Source: Flavobacteriaceae bacterium (GTDB lineage Bacteria > Bacteroidota > Bacteroidia > Flavobacteriales > Flavobacteriaceae). From it: DNA of 58,462 nucleotides. A model generated the notes under the pieces. That model saw only the letters and a list, made by a program, of their open reading frames with translations, did no database searches and was not told the origin of the DNA. The stretch spans positions 1 through 58,462 of the forward strand of contig JABDNT010000037.1 in NCBI GenBank assembly GCA_013043685.1. Reading direction: 5' to 3'. This document shows, piece after piece, positions 32,006 to 41,015 of this stretch (position 1 is its first letter; each line of letters starts with the position of its first letter). Both the position numbers and the translations under genes were made by a program.

Positions 32006-32923
32006 TCATGGGGAGTCAGTTTCTTCGTTTTCCTTTTTCAATTGAAAGCGATAGATAGCTTCAAATTTAAGAAATAATCCACCACGCACCTTCGGGTTCA
32101 GTTGCGTACGGTCGTCGCCAAAACTGAAAGCAGATAATCCAAAATCGATTTCCTGGCCTTGCGGGTATACTTCATAGTCATTGCTGGAATAGCCAAATTT
32201 AGCCCGAAGCAATACACTGTTTCCCAGTGTATTGAATTGTATATAACTCGCAAAATCCAGTGAGCTGAGATCGACGTAGACCTCGGGGGTGTTGTCTTCA
32301 GTTATATTAAAACTGCGCCCAATTCCGAAGTAATCTATACCGATGGTGGTTGCGCCCATGCAATAATTCATATCGGCAGAAATAGGGAGCGACATATCCA
32401 TTTCAAAACGTCCGTTCGGACTTAAGTAATACCACCCGAAAATCGGAGTAGAAAAAATCCCAAACGCTTCTGCAGAAGCATACGCACCGAATCTGTAAAT
32501 AAGATTTTCCGATTTTTTAAGTTTTAAAATGGCAAACGCACCCATATAGAAATCATCTCCCGATATATTCTTATAATCTGAAGCAATTTTGGGCAGCAAC
32601 ACCAAAGTGCTGCTCCATTTTTCGTTGTATGTGCTTACTACCCCAAGTTTTAAGGTTGTGCTCAACAGACTTGTGAATTCAGCTTCAGGAAACAACTGCA
32701 GGTTGTTCCTACTGAAGGCAGCCCCGGTAATGAGAACATTATTTTTGTTAAGTTCAATAGGGAAAGTGAGGTCGGCTTCAAAAGATCTCACCTGTGTACT
32801 GCTATCGGAATTTTCGAAATCATTGTTGAAGGTTTGTCCGTATCCAATTCTAAGCAGGTCCACATAATTCTGTGAGAAACAACAAAAAGGCAAGAACAGG
32901 GTGAGAAGCAGTGCTTTTTTCAA
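32006..32923 (-). CDS. DUF6268 family outer-membrane beta-barrel protein
   Basis: A 305-residue protein: a signal peptide (KKALLLTLFLPFCCFSQ), then alternating strands with features of an outer-membrane barrel (LRIGYGQTFNNDFENSD, GSPTP-like turns, YRFGAYASAEAFGIFSTPIF, LLRAKFGYSSNDYEVYPQGQ). The pattern fits the DUF6268 family common in Flavobacteria. Only a TTG start gives the signal peptide. The last residues after the final strand (FQLKKENEETDSP) are a short acidic tail. The role is unknown. The Zn-ribbon gene follows. Confidence 0.72.
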   Translation of the reverse strand: MKKALLLTLFLPFCCFSQNYVDLLRIGYGQTFNNDFENSDSSTQVRSFEADLTFPIELNKNNVLITGAAFSRNNLQLFPEAEFTSLLSTTLKLGVVSTYNEKWSSTLVLLPKIASDYKNISGDDFYMGAFAILKLKKSENLIYRFGAYASAEAFGIFSTPIFGWYYLSPNGRFEMDMSLPISADMNYCMGATTIGIDYFGIGRSFNITEDNTPEVYVDLSSLDFASYIQFNTLGNSVLLRAKFGYSSNDYEVYPQGQEIDFGLSAFSFGDDRTQLNPKVRGGLFLKFEAIYRFQLKKENEETDSP

Positions 32924-33047
32924 TAGGTTGGAAGTTGATCGAGATAAAGATATAACTTTTTAGAATTTAGCTTATAACATAGTGAAACGAGTAGAATTTT
33001 ATTGCAAAATTCCGTAATTTCGCGTCCTTATTGAACGGTAATAGTTT

Positions 33048-36000
33048 ATGAGCAAGAATTTCAAGGAATATAAAGGACTGGATCTTCCGCAACTCGCAGA
33101 AGACGTACTCGCTTTTTGGAAAGAAGAAAGGATCTTCGAGGAGAGTATTGCTATTCGTGAAGGAGCCGAACCTTTTGTTTTTTTTGAAGGGCCTCCGTCT
33201 GCTAACGGGTTACCCGGAATACATCACGTCATGGCCAGGGCCATCAAGGATATCTTTTGTCGGTATAAAACCCAAAAAGGTTTCAAAGTGGATCGTAAGG
33301 CAGGTTGGGATACTCACGGGCTGCCAATTGAATTAGGCGTGGAGAAGGAATTAGGTATTACCAAAGAGGATATCGGAACGAAGATCACCGTAGAAGAATA
33401 TAATGAAGCATGTAAGAAAGCGGTCATGCGCTACACCGATATTTGGAATAAAGTGACCGATAGCTACGGCTACTGGGTTGATATGGACGATCCGTACGTT
33501 ACGTATAAGTCCAAATATATGGAGACCGTTTGGTGGATACTGAAGCAGATCTGGGATAAAGAATTGCTCTACAAAGGGTATACTATACAACCCTACTCCC
33601 CGAAAGCGGGCACAGGCCTTAGCTCTCATGAGTTGAATATGCCCGGGACCTACCAGGATGTTACAGATACAACCGTAGTAGCCCAGTTCATGGCAAAAGA
33701 TGAAACATTACCAGGCTTCCTGAAGGGGTATGGTGACGTGCACTTACTGGCCTGGACCACCACGCCATGGACGCTGCCCAGTAATACCGCATTAACAGTT
33801 GGGCCCAAGATAGACTATGTATTCGTAAGAACATTTAATCAATACACCTTCAAGCCCACAAATGTTGTTTTGGCGAAGAGTTTGGTGGGATATCAATTTA
33901 GCGGGAAATTCGTTGAGGTTGAAAATGAAAATGAACTGGATTCCTATGAAGAAGGAGCAAAAAAGATCCCATATTTTATTCTGAAGGAATTTAAAGGTGC
34001 AGAATTGGAAGGCATCCGCTATGAGCAGTTGCTTCCTTATGCATTACCAAACGATAACCCGGAAAATGCGTTCCGTGTGATCACAGGGGACTTCGTGACT
34101 ACGGAAGACGGTACGGGAATTGTTCATACGGCTCCAACCTTTGGAGCAGACGATGCTAAAGTTGCTAAAGAGGCTACCCCTGAAGTACCGCCATTACTGG
34201 TGAAAGATGAGAATGATAACCTGGTGCCGCTTGTAGACCTTCAAGGTAAGTTCAGGCCTGAAATGGGTGAATTCGCAGGAAAATACGTGAAGAACGAATA
34301 TTATGACGAAGGAGAGGCGCCAGAGAAAAGCACGGATGTAGAATTGGCGATCAAATTGAAAATTGAAAACAAGGCCTTTAAGGTTGAGAAATATGTGCAC
34401 AGCTATCCGAATTGCTGGCGAACCGACAAGCCAATTCTATATTATCCACTGGACTCCTGGTTCATTAAAGTGACGGAGTTCAAGGATCGTATGTTCGAAT
34501 TGAATCAAACCATCAACTGGAAACCGAAGGCAACCGGGGAGAAGCGATTTGGAAATTGGCTGGCAAATGCCAATGACTGGAACCTGTCCCGTTCCCGTTA
34601 TTGGGGAATCCCCTTACCTATCTGGAGAACCGAAGATGGTAAAGAAGCCAAATGTATTGGAAGTGTAGAAGAACTGGAAACCGAAATGCATCGATCGGTT
34701 GAGGCAGGATTCATGGATAAAGTCCTTTTTGAAGATTTTGTGCCGGGAGATTATTCCGAAGAAAATTATGAGAAGGTAGACCTGCATAAGAATATTGTAG
34801 ATGAGATCATCCTTATTAGTGATTCTGGAAAACCCATGAAACGCGAAGCAGATCTTATCGATGTATGGTTCGACAGTGGAAGTATGCCGTATGCACAATG
34901 GCATTATCCTTTCGAGAATAAGGAAAAGGTGGAAAAAACCTGGCGCAAAGCCGATTTCATTGCGGAGGGCGTAGACCAGACACGCGGATGGTTCTATACA
35001 CTGCACGCCATAGCAACCATGATCTTCGATGATGTGGCCTATAAAAATGTTGTGAGTAACGGGTTGGTTCTTGATAAGGACGGGCAGAAAATGTCCAAGC
35101 GCTTAGGTAATGCGGTAGATCCGTTCGAAACCCTGAAGAAATATGGGCCGGATGCTACTCGCTGGTATATGATAAGTAATGCTAATCCGTGGGATAATCT
35201 CAAATTTGATAGTGACGGAATAGCCGAGGTTCGGAACAAATTCTTCGGAACCCTATATAACACATATAGTTTCTTCAGTTTGTATGCCAACCTGGACAAA
35301 TTCGATTATGCTGAAGCTGAGATCCCGTTGGCGAAAAGACCGGAAATCGATAGATGGATTCTATCAGAGCTTCACACATTGATTGAGAAAGTTGATGAGG
35401 CTTATTCTGATTATGAGCCTACACGGGCTGCCAGGGCAATATCACTCTTTGTACAGGAGAATCTTAGTAACTGGTTTGTTCGATTAAGCAGAAGGCGTTT
35501 CTGGAAGGGTAGTTATGGAGAAGATAAGATCTCGGCCTATCAAACTTTGTATACCTGTTTGGAAGCCGTAACCCGCCTGGGTGCTCCGATAGCGCCGTTT
35601 TTTATGGACCGTATGTACAAAGATCTAACATCTGGTGTAGTTAAGCATGGTGAAAATTCGGTACACCTTAGTAACTTTCCTGTTGGGGATCCGTCGTATG
35701 TAGATAGAGAACTGGAGCAAAAGATGCATCGTGCTCAAACAATAAGTTCCCTTGTTTTATCGTTGAGACAACGCGAAAAGATCAAAGTTAGGCAGCCACT
35801 TCAGAAAATAATGATCCCTGTAATGGACCCTGCCGAAAGACATGCGATTGAGGCAGTTTCAGATTTGATCAAATCTGAAGTGAATGTTAAGGAGATCGAG
35901 CTTATAGATGAAGGTTCTGGAATACTGGTAAAACAGATAAAGCCAAATTTCAAGAAATTAGGTCCGCATTTCGGAAAAGACATGAAAGCTGTGGCTCAGG

Positions 36001-36449
36001 TGATTACGACATTCGGCCAGGATGAAATTTCACAGCTCGAAAAAGATGGTGAAATATCAGTGTTGATTAATGAAAAAAACACTACATTAACAATCGATGA
36101 TGTGTTAATTAGCTCCCAGGATATCGAAGGATGGCTGGTTGCGAACGCCGACGGAATAACGGTTGCGCTGGATGTTACCATCACACCAAAATTAAAGAAT
36201 GAAGGTATTGCCAGGGAACTGGTAAACCGAATTCAGAATTTACGAAAAGACTCAGGATTTGAGGTCACAGACCGGGTAGAGGTCATTATTCAGAATGACG
36301 CGCAATTACAACCCGCAGTGGCAGAAAATCTGGACTATATAAAACAAGAAACCCTAACAGAAGTGCTGCAATTTGAAAGTGATGTTGCAAATGGAACGGA
36401 AATTGCTTTCGATAATGTAGCGACCCGATTACAAATTAAAAAATACTAA
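33048..36449 (+). CDS. ileS: Isoleucine--tRNA ligase
   Basis: An 1133-residue class Ia aminoacyl-tRNA synthetase, a long type typical of Bacteroidota. The HIGH-region is GPPSANGLPGIHHVMARAIK (GIHH at residues 57-60), and DRKAGWDTHGLPIE follows. The editing (CP1) domain includes LLAWTTTPWTLPSN and GTGIVHTAPTFGADD. The KMSKS loop is KMSKRLGN near residue 681. The anticodon-binding and C-terminal extension domains are complete. It charges tRNA-Ile and proofreads valine. A 4-bp gap leads to the DksA-like gene, the usual order in this group. No T-box or other leader is visible. Confidence 0.97.
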   Translation: MSKNFKEYKGLDLPQLAEDVLAFWKEERIFEESIAIREGAEPFVFFEGPPSANGLPGIHHVMARAIKDIFCRYKTQKGFKVDRKAGWDTHGLPIELGVEKELGITKEDIGTKITVEEYNEACKKAVMRYTDIWNKVTDSYGYWVDMDDPYVTYKSKYMETVWWILKQIWDKELLYKGYTIQPYSPKAGTGLSSHELNMPGTYQDVTDTTVVAQFMAKDETLPGFLKGYGDVHLLAWTTTPWTLPSNTALTVGPKIDYVFVRTFNQYTFKPTNVVLAKSLVGYQFSGKFVEVENENELDSYEEGAKKIPYFILKEFKGAELEGIRYEQLLPYALPNDNPENAFRVITGDFVTTEDGTGIVHTAPTFGADDAKVAKEATPEVPPLLVKDENDNLVPLVDLQGKFRPEMGEFAGKYVKNEYYDEGEAPEKSTDVELAIKLKIENKAFKVEKYVHSYPNCWRTDKPILYYPLDSWFIKVTEFKDRMFELNQTINWKPKATGEKRFGNWLANANDWNLSRSRYWGIPLPIWRTEDGKEAKCIGSVEELETEMHRSVEAGFMDKVLFEDFVPGDYSEENYEKVDLHKNIVDEIILISDSGKPMKREADLIDVWFDSGSMPYAQWHYPFENKEKVEKTWRKADFIAEGVDQTRGWFYTLHAIATMIFDDVAYKNVVSNGLVLDKDGQKMSKRLGNAVDPFETLKKYGPDATRWYMISNANPWDNLKFDSDGIAEVRNKFFGTLYNTYSFFSLYANLDKFDYAEAEIPLAKRPEIDRWILSELHTLIEKVDEAYSDYEPTRAARAISLFVQENLSNWFVRLSRRRFWKGSYGEDKISAYQTLYTCLEAVTRLGAPIAPFFMDRMYKDLTSGVVKHGENSVHLSNFPVGDPSYVDRELEQKMHRAQTISSLVLSLRQREKIKVRQPLQKIMIPVMDPAERHAIEAVSDLIKSEVNVKEIELIDEGSGILVKQIKPNFKKLGPHFGKDMKAVAQVITTFGQDEISQLEKDGEISVLINEKNTTLTIDDVLISSQDIEGWLVANADGITVALDVTITPKLKNEGIARELVNRIQNLRKDSGFEVTDRVEVIIQNDAQLQPAVAENLDYIKQETLTEVLQFESDVANGTEIAFDNVATRLQIKKY

Positions 36450-36453
36450 GAAC

Positions 36454-36837
36454 ATGGCCAAGGACGTAAAAAACCGATATAGTGATAAAGAACTGGATTC
36501 ATTCAGAAAATTGATCCAGGAAAAGATAGAGAAAGCACAAGAGCAACTTGAGCTCATTGAAAGCGCCTATAAGAACGATAGTAATAATGGTACCGATGAT
36601 ACTTCACCTACTTTTAAAGCATTTGACGAAGGAAGTGAAGTGATGAGCAAAGAGACCTCTTCGCAGTTGGCAATCAGACAGGAGAAGTTTATTCGTGATC
36701 TGAAGAACGCCTTAATTCGAATTGAGAATAAAACTTATGGTATCTGTCGTGTGACGGGTAAATTAATTAACCCGGAAAGACTTAAACTTGTCCCACATGC
36801 GACTTTGAGCATTGAGGCAAAAAACATGCAGAAATAG
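36454..36837 (+). CDS. TraR/DksA family regulator with a degenerate zinc finger
   Basis: A 127-residue protein with a coiled-coil hairpin (KLIQEKIEKAQEQLELIESA... RDLKNALIRIENKTYG) followed by the zinc-finger position. It reads YGICRVTGKLINPERLKLVP, so only one of the four expected cysteines is left. The DDTSPTFKAFDEGSE loop holds an acidic tip, as in DksA. DksA-like proteins enter the RNA polymerase secondary channel and act with ppGpp. Loss of zinc ligands is common in this Bacteroidota group, but it makes the DksA-like role less certain. It is co-transcribed with ileS and ends at a terminator. Confidence 0.85.
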   Translation: MAKDVKNRYSDKELDSFRKLIQEKIEKAQEQLELIESAYKNDSNNGTDDTSPTFKAFDEGSEVMSKETSSQLAIRQEKFIRDLKNALIRIENKTYGICRVTGKLINPERLKLVPHATLSIEAKNMQK

Positions 36838-36866
36838 GCAAAATTGCCTGAAAAACACTTAAAAAC

Positions 36867-36897
36867 GCCCAAAAATGTTATTTTTTGGGCTTTTTTT
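36867..36897 (+). terminator. Intrinsic terminator after the DksA-like gene
   Basis: Stem GCCCAAAAA/TTTTTGGGC with a six-base loop, then seven Ts. The last T is directly followed by the ATG of the next gene, an unusual arrangement. Confidence 0.88.
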
Positions 36898-37524
36898 ATG
36901 CAAAATTTGATTTTTCACATATTTGTTGTTTTCCTCATTACTTCTCAGATTTGCGCTCAAAAGACAATTCAGAAGCAATGGATCGTATCGGCTGTGGATA
37001 CAGTTTTAATAGCGTCTGATCAGATCTATAATGTAAGGATTACATCAGGATCGAAAGAAACCATTAATCTAACCACCTCAGTTGAAGGTGAAGTATATGA
37101 GACGGTTGTAGTGAAAGAACTAATTTCCGGTAAAACATTGCAGATCGGCACAGGGCACAGTCCGTATTTTAGTCCGAAAAACGACAAGTTAGCTGCGCAT
37201 AAGGTTTTATCTGTTGAAATGGTACTTACGGTACCTCCTAATGTTGCGGTGGTTGTTCATTCCAAGAATACATCTGTAATTGCCGAAGGAACGATTGCAT
37301 ATCTCGAAACGGTATTGGAAAAGGGGCATTGTACCCTACAGGATTTTAAGGGAGATGCGAGACTATTTACGGTTTTTGGCGATATTTCAGTAGCTGTGCA
37401 TCCTGGAGTTGGCGGCAGGGCAATTTCGAAAGAAGGTGTAACTAATGAATTGAAACTTGAAGGGGATTACTTCATTGAAGCCGAGAGTATAAATGGGTTG
37501 GTTAGCCTTGTGAGGCAAGAATAG
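36898..37524 (+). CDS. Secreted beta-rich protein (DUF4097-like), function unknown
   Basis: 208 residues from the ATG at 36898; a signal peptide (LIFHIFVVFLITSQICAQ) follows at once. A longer frame from a TTG at 36844 would translate through the terminator hairpin and is rejected. The mature part has repeated beta segments (KETINLTTSVEGEVYETVVV, VLSVEMVLTVPPNVAVVVHS, LETVLEKGHCTLQDFKGDAR) like a DUF4097-type beta-helix or adhesin. The start codon touches the T-run of the upstream terminator, so expression may need read-through or a start inside it. Function unknown. Confidence 0.65.
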   Translation: MQNLIFHIFVVFLITSQICAQKTIQKQWIVSAVDTVLIASDQIYNVRITSGSKETINLTTSVEGEVYETVVVKELISGKTLQIGTGHSPYFSPKNDKLAAHKVLSVEMVLTVPPNVAVVVHSKNTSVIAEGTIAYLETVLEKGHCTLQDFKGDARLFTVFGDISVAVHPGVGGRAISKEGVTNELKLEGDYFIEAESINGLVSLVRQE

Positions 37525-37536
37525 AATGCGTATTTC

Positions 37537-38685
37537 TTAAAATCGAATAGTGAATGTACTTCCCTTACCAACTTCACTTTGAACAGAAATTGTTCCCTGA
37601 AGTGATTCAATTTTATTTCTAACAAGGAAAAGACCAACGCCTTCTGCATCCTTATGATTATGAAAGGTCTGGTAAATATTGAAAATTCGATTCCCGTGCT
37701 TTTCAAGATCGATTCCTAGTCCGTTGTCTTTGACCATAAGAAAAGTACAATCATTTTCCCTGTATGAATAGATCTCAATCACTGGGCTACGCTCAGGATG
37801 CCTGTATTTCACGGCATTTGTAATAAGATTCAATAAGATACTTTCGAGGTACGAGGGTATATAGGGTATTGAAGGAATTTCTGAAAAATCTGTAAATATT
37901 TCCGAACGAGTATCGGTAAGTGTTCTTCGAATCGTATTCTTTACATTTTCAAGTGACTTCTCAAAGAATACCATTTCCTTAGGCTCTTGTGCCTTGGTTT
38001 GTATGGATCCCAATTCGGCCAAATGGCCTACAGTGGTAGCTATGCTCTCTGAGATCTGATGCAGTCCCTGCGTTAATTCTTTTTTATCAGCGGAATCTGT
38101 TGCGTCCTTCAACAGATGAAGTGTCATCTGCAAATTACTTGAATGTGATCGTAAACTGTGGGTGATAATATTCGCAAAATTATTGAGCTTAGTATTCTGA
38201 GATTCAATGATCTTCAGGCTTTTAAGTAATTCAATTTCTTTTTGCTTATCGTCTGAAATATCCTGAAAAATGCCTTGTATCCCTATTACTTCTCCATATT
38301 CGTCAAAAATAGGCCTTCCTATAGCTCGCGCCCAGAATTCCTTTTTAGTATAGGTTTGCATCTTCAGCGTAGTCGAGAAAGAGTGACCTTCGGAACATTC
38401 CATAAAAATGGCTGCAGCCCGGTCTTTATAATCGGGTGCATAAAAGTCTAATGCAGAGCGTAAACTGGGGTTAAAATCTTTTGGTGTCTCCAGAATGCGT
38501 TTACTTTCGGAATCGAGAAAACTCTTTTTTTCCCGGAAATTCACGGACCATCCACCCGACCCGGTAAGTTTGGCAATTTCCCGATAGTAAAAGTTTTCGG
38601 GAGAAGCAGTATCCGGGGGCAAGGATTTTTGACTAATATTATTCTGCGACAGTATTCTACTGCGCTTCTGAGCTAAAAAGTTCAT
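37537..38685 (-). CDS. PAS-domain sensor histidine kinase (orphan)
   Basis: A 382-residue kinase without membrane helices. A PAS domain covers ~residues 45-145 (WARAIGRPIFDEYGEVIGIQ then GIFQDISDD is the PAC end). The dimerisation helix has the phospho-acceptor in NFANIITHSLRSHSSN (~residue 175, the H of THSLRS). The ATPase domain has the N-box LLNLITNAVKYRHP, the G1 box DNGLGID and the G2 box GVGLFLVRNKIE. It ends KGSTFTIRF. The PAS is probably the sensor, reading a cytoplasmic cue. No response regulator is next to it. It converges with the preceding secreted-protein gene. Confidence 0.88.
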   Translation of the reverse strand: MNFLAQKRSRILSQNNISQKSLPPDTASPENFYYREIAKLTGSGGWSVNFREKKSFLDSESKRILETPKDFNPSLRSALDFYAPDYKDRAAAIFMECSEGHSFSTTLKMQTYTKKEFWARAIGRPIFDEYGEVIGIQGIFQDISDDKQKEIELLKSLKIIESQNTKLNNFANIITHSLRSHSSNLQMTLHLLKDATDSADKKELTQGLHQISESIATTVGHLAELGSIQTKAQEPKEMVFFEKSLENVKNTIRRTLTDTRSEIFTDFSEIPSIPYIPSYLESILLNLITNAVKYRHPERSPVIEIYSYRENDCTFLMVKDNGLGIDLEKHGNRIFNIYQTFHNHKDAEGVGLFLVRNKIESLQGTISVQSEVGKGSTFTIRF

Positions 38686-38766
38686 TAAGTCAACTTTACG
38701 CCCGAAAGATAATCAAAAAATCTTAAATGTAGGATAATTCTGTCAATTTAGAGACATTCCATTTAT

Positions 38767-39174
38767 TCATTTCGGAAAAGGATAGATTGACAAATTACGT
38801 ACGAACCAGTACACAATAGCAAGACCGAAATAGCTGTAAATGAATACATTACTGTAGAATAGTCTTACTCTGTGGGAAGTCTCGAATATGTAATTGAAGG
38901 CCCTGGTTCCCAATCCATACACGATCAGTGGAATTGAAAGCACCATTAACGGATTTAGATAGAAGGCGCTGCCTATATTTCCGTGGAGAAGTTGATGAAT
39001 AGCACGTTGTGAGCCACAGCCCGGGCAATTATATCCGGATATCAGCTTGAATGGACAAGGGAGGAAAAGGGAATTATTGGTAGGATTATTGAAGTAATAA
39101 TAGATAAAACCGCCCCCAAGTATTACAACTGTGAGGGCGATTGCAATTATTTTTCTAGAATCCACTGCCGGCAA
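38767..39174 (-). CDS. DUF2752 family membrane protein
   Basis: A ~135-residue protein with three hydrophobic helices. The hallmark of DUF2752 is CPFKLISGYNCPGCGSQRAI (residues ~39-58), with four cysteines of which CPGCG is the family core, followed by LLHGN. A metal- or heme-binding role has been suggested for such Cys pairs, but none is known. The start is unclear: TTG at 39174 or GTG at 39165. Either overlaps the end of the CD225 gene, so the pair is a unit. Confidence 0.8.
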   Translation of the reverse strand: MPAVDSRKIIAIALTVVILGGGFIYYYFNNPTNNSLFLPCPFKLISGYNCPGCGSQRAIHQLLHGNIGSAFYLNPLMVLSIPLIVYGLGTRAFNYIFETSHRVRLFYSNVFIYSYFGLAIVYWFVRNLSIYPFPK

Positions 39175-39433
39175 CCCCTAATACAACTACTAAGATTATA
39201 TAAAGAAGTACAAAGACGCCACCTATTACCATACCCCAGATAGAGTATTTTTTAGCGTCATCAGCGGCCTTTTGAGCAGCTGCATGGTCGCCTTGCAACC
39301 ATAGTTCTTTTACTTTAGTCGATTTAATAATAGCTACAATTCCTAAAGGAAGGCAGCAAAGTACTGTACATATTATTGCCCAGACCAAATTGTTATCGGG
39401 AGGAGTTCCGGACGGAGTGTTAGTTGTTTCCAT
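39155..39433 (-). CDS. CD225/dispanin family membrane protein
   Basis: A 92-residue protein with two helices: LVWAIICTVLCCLPLGIVAI (residues ~16-35) and MVIGGVFVLLYIILVVVLG (~71-89). The first, with its paired cysteines and the following KSTKVKELWLQGDHAAAQKA, is the CD225/dispanin signature, the fold of eukaryotic interferon-induced transmembrane proteins. The N-terminal proline-rich stretch is short. In Bacteroidota it often pairs with DUF2752 proteins, as here. The bacterial role is unknown. Confidence 0.88.
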   Translation of the reverse strand: METTNTPSGTPPDNNLVWAIICTVLCCLPLGIVAIIKSTKVKELWLQGDHAAAQKAADDAKKYSIWGMVIGGVFVLLYIILVVVLGVAGSGF

Positions 39434-39462
39434 AATTTAATATTAGTTGGTTATTAATTTGG

Positions 39463-40044
39463 TCATAAATATAGGTTAGAATTTTTAAAACCATATATTT
39501 TTTTCGGTGTAATGCAGTGATCTATCGGAAAATCGATGTTTTCATGGATAATTTGTCTTTCAGATTCAAAGAAAGAAAGCCCTACTTTTATACAATCCGG
39601 GCGACATTTTGATAAGAACCGATCATAAAATCCTTTACCATATCCAATTCGATAGCCGGAATCATCAAAAGCGAGAAGCGGAACAAAGACGACATCCAGT
39701 AATGACGGCTCAATAACAATTCCATCTGTGGGCTCCGGGATACCAATTTCTGAGATCTTGATCGGTGTATTTTCCTGAAGCAGGAAGTGATTCATTTCAA
39801 AAGTTTTGAAATCCGATCTGGATATCACCACGCTTTTATCCTTTCCCTGAAGAATATGAAGCAAATATTCGGTATTCACTTCCTTTTTACCTTCTATGGA
39901 CAAGAACAGATGGTAATAGGTCTTATCCCATATTGGCATGTTCAGGCTTAGATTTGCAATTTCCAGGCTCAGGGAATCAATGTCGTTCCGTGACAATAAT
40001 CGTCGCTTTTCTTTATATTTCTTACGTATCTGGGATTTGTCCAT
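39463..40044 (-). CDS. 5-formyltetrahydrofolate cyclo-ligase
   Basis: About 193 residues. It converts 5-formyl-THF to 5,10-methenyl-THF with ATP. The C-terminal motif GYRIGYGKGFYDRFL (residues ~136-150) binds ATP phosphate and Mg; FVPLLAFDDSG precedes it and GLSFFESE follows, all typical. An N-terminal RKKYKEKRR helix is also typical. The ATG at 40044 overlaps the stop of the AstE-like gene (ATGA), so the longer frame from 40146 is not the start. It is the last gene of a three-gene minus-strand unit (rimK, AstE-like, this one). Confidence 0.92.
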   Translation of the reverse strand: MDKSQIRKKYKEKRRLLSRNDIDSLSLEIANLSLNMPIWDKTYYHLFLSIEGKKEVNTEYLLHILQGKDKSVVISRSDFKTFEMNHFLLQENTPIKISEIGIPEPTDGIVIEPSLLDVVFVPLLAFDDSGYRIGYGKGFYDRFLSKCRPDCIKVGLSFFESERQIIHENIDFPIDHCITPKKIYGFKNSNLYL

Positions 40045-41015
40045 CAAGTCACCCCTGTAGATATATGAAATAATGCGTCGCCCTGGTACACCAGGGGCGA
40101 TTCGTTTACATTGAAGACATAGCCATTGTTGGTAGATTTGATCCAATAGTGGATTTTACCATAAGGATCCGTAATATGCCCTATAACTTCGCCTTGTTTT
40201 ACATGGCTTCCTACTTTCACTGCAGGCTTGAACATCCCCGAAGCATGAGCTCTTACCCAAATGCTGTGAGTGATAATTAAAGAATTATTTTTGGGAGACG
40301 ACACTTTGAACTTCGAATTCAACATGCCCAAATGATGTAAAACACGTTTGGAACCATTTACTCCGGTGTTGCTCACCACATTATCAATAGAATTGGATTT
40401 TCCTCCTTCGAACAATAACATGGGTACACCTTTTTTACTGCAGGCATATCTGAATGTTTTTTTCAAATTCTTAGACTGAAGAATAAAAGGAGCGTTAAAA
40501 ATCCCAGCCAGTTTAATAAGTTCCTCATCTCCTTTTTCAACCCGTATATGCGGCGCATTAAAACGACTGGAGCCACCTGTATGAAAATCTAGGCAATAAT
40601 CCACATGAGGAATGATGTGATTCATAAGTTTGTGGGCAACTCTTGCTGCAAGAGATCCGCTTTTGCTGCCGGGGAATGACCGGTTGAGGTCCCTTCCGTC
40701 GGGAAATTCACGCACTTTCTGTAAGAAACCGAAGATATTGATAATGGGAATAGTAATGGTGGTACCAATTTTCGGTTTATTGATCCCTTTAGAAACTAAT
40801 TGCCTTACGATCTCGATCCCATTTACTTCGTCCCCGTGAATACCTGCTGTAAATAATACCGTAGGGCCTTCATATAAAGACCTCTCCACAAAAATGGGTA
40901 CATCGATAGGTGTATTTGTGTGTAATTTTGCAAAACTCAGATTTAATTCTTTGGAAGAACCCGGAGGGATAACTTCTTTGAATAGAACGATATCTTTTGC
41001 TTTGGTTTTCTTCAT
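40044..41015 (-). CDS. Succinylglutamate desuccinylase/aspartoacylase family hydrolase
   Basis: A 323-residue M14-like zinc hydrolase. The zinc site is TAGIHGDEVNG (HxxE, ~residues 52-62) and DFHTGG (~144). GRDLNRSFPG (~104-113) contributes the substrate-binding arginine region. A C-terminal lipoyl-like beta domain is visible (VKVGSHVKQGEVIGHITDPY). The family cleaves N-acyl amino acids or, in marine bacteria, is often found next to RimK. The start overlaps the rimK stop (ATGA). The substrate may be the glutamate tail added by RimK or a product of it, but this is inference from context. Confidence 0.85.
   Translation of the reverse strand: MKKTKAKDIVLFKEVIPPGSSKELNLSFAKLHTNTPIDVPIFVERSLYEGPTVLFTAGIHGDEVNGIEIVRQLVSKGINKPKIGTTITIPIINIFGFLQKVREFPDGRDLNRSFPGSKSGSLAARVAHKLMNHIIPHVDYCLDFHTGGSSRFNAPHIRVEKGDEELIKLAGIFNAPFILQSKNLKKTFRYACSKKGVPMLLFEGGKSNSIDNVVSNTGVNGSKRVLHHLGMLNSKFKVSSPKNNSLIITHSIWVRAHASGMFKPAVKVGSHVKQGEVIGHITDPYGKIHYWIKSTNNGYVFNVNESPLVYQGDALFHISTGVT

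Noticed and set aside
36844-36897. N-terminal extension of the secreted protein from a TTG start
   Set aside because: It would translate the terminator hairpin and T-run, and it puts 18 residues in front of a complete signal peptide.
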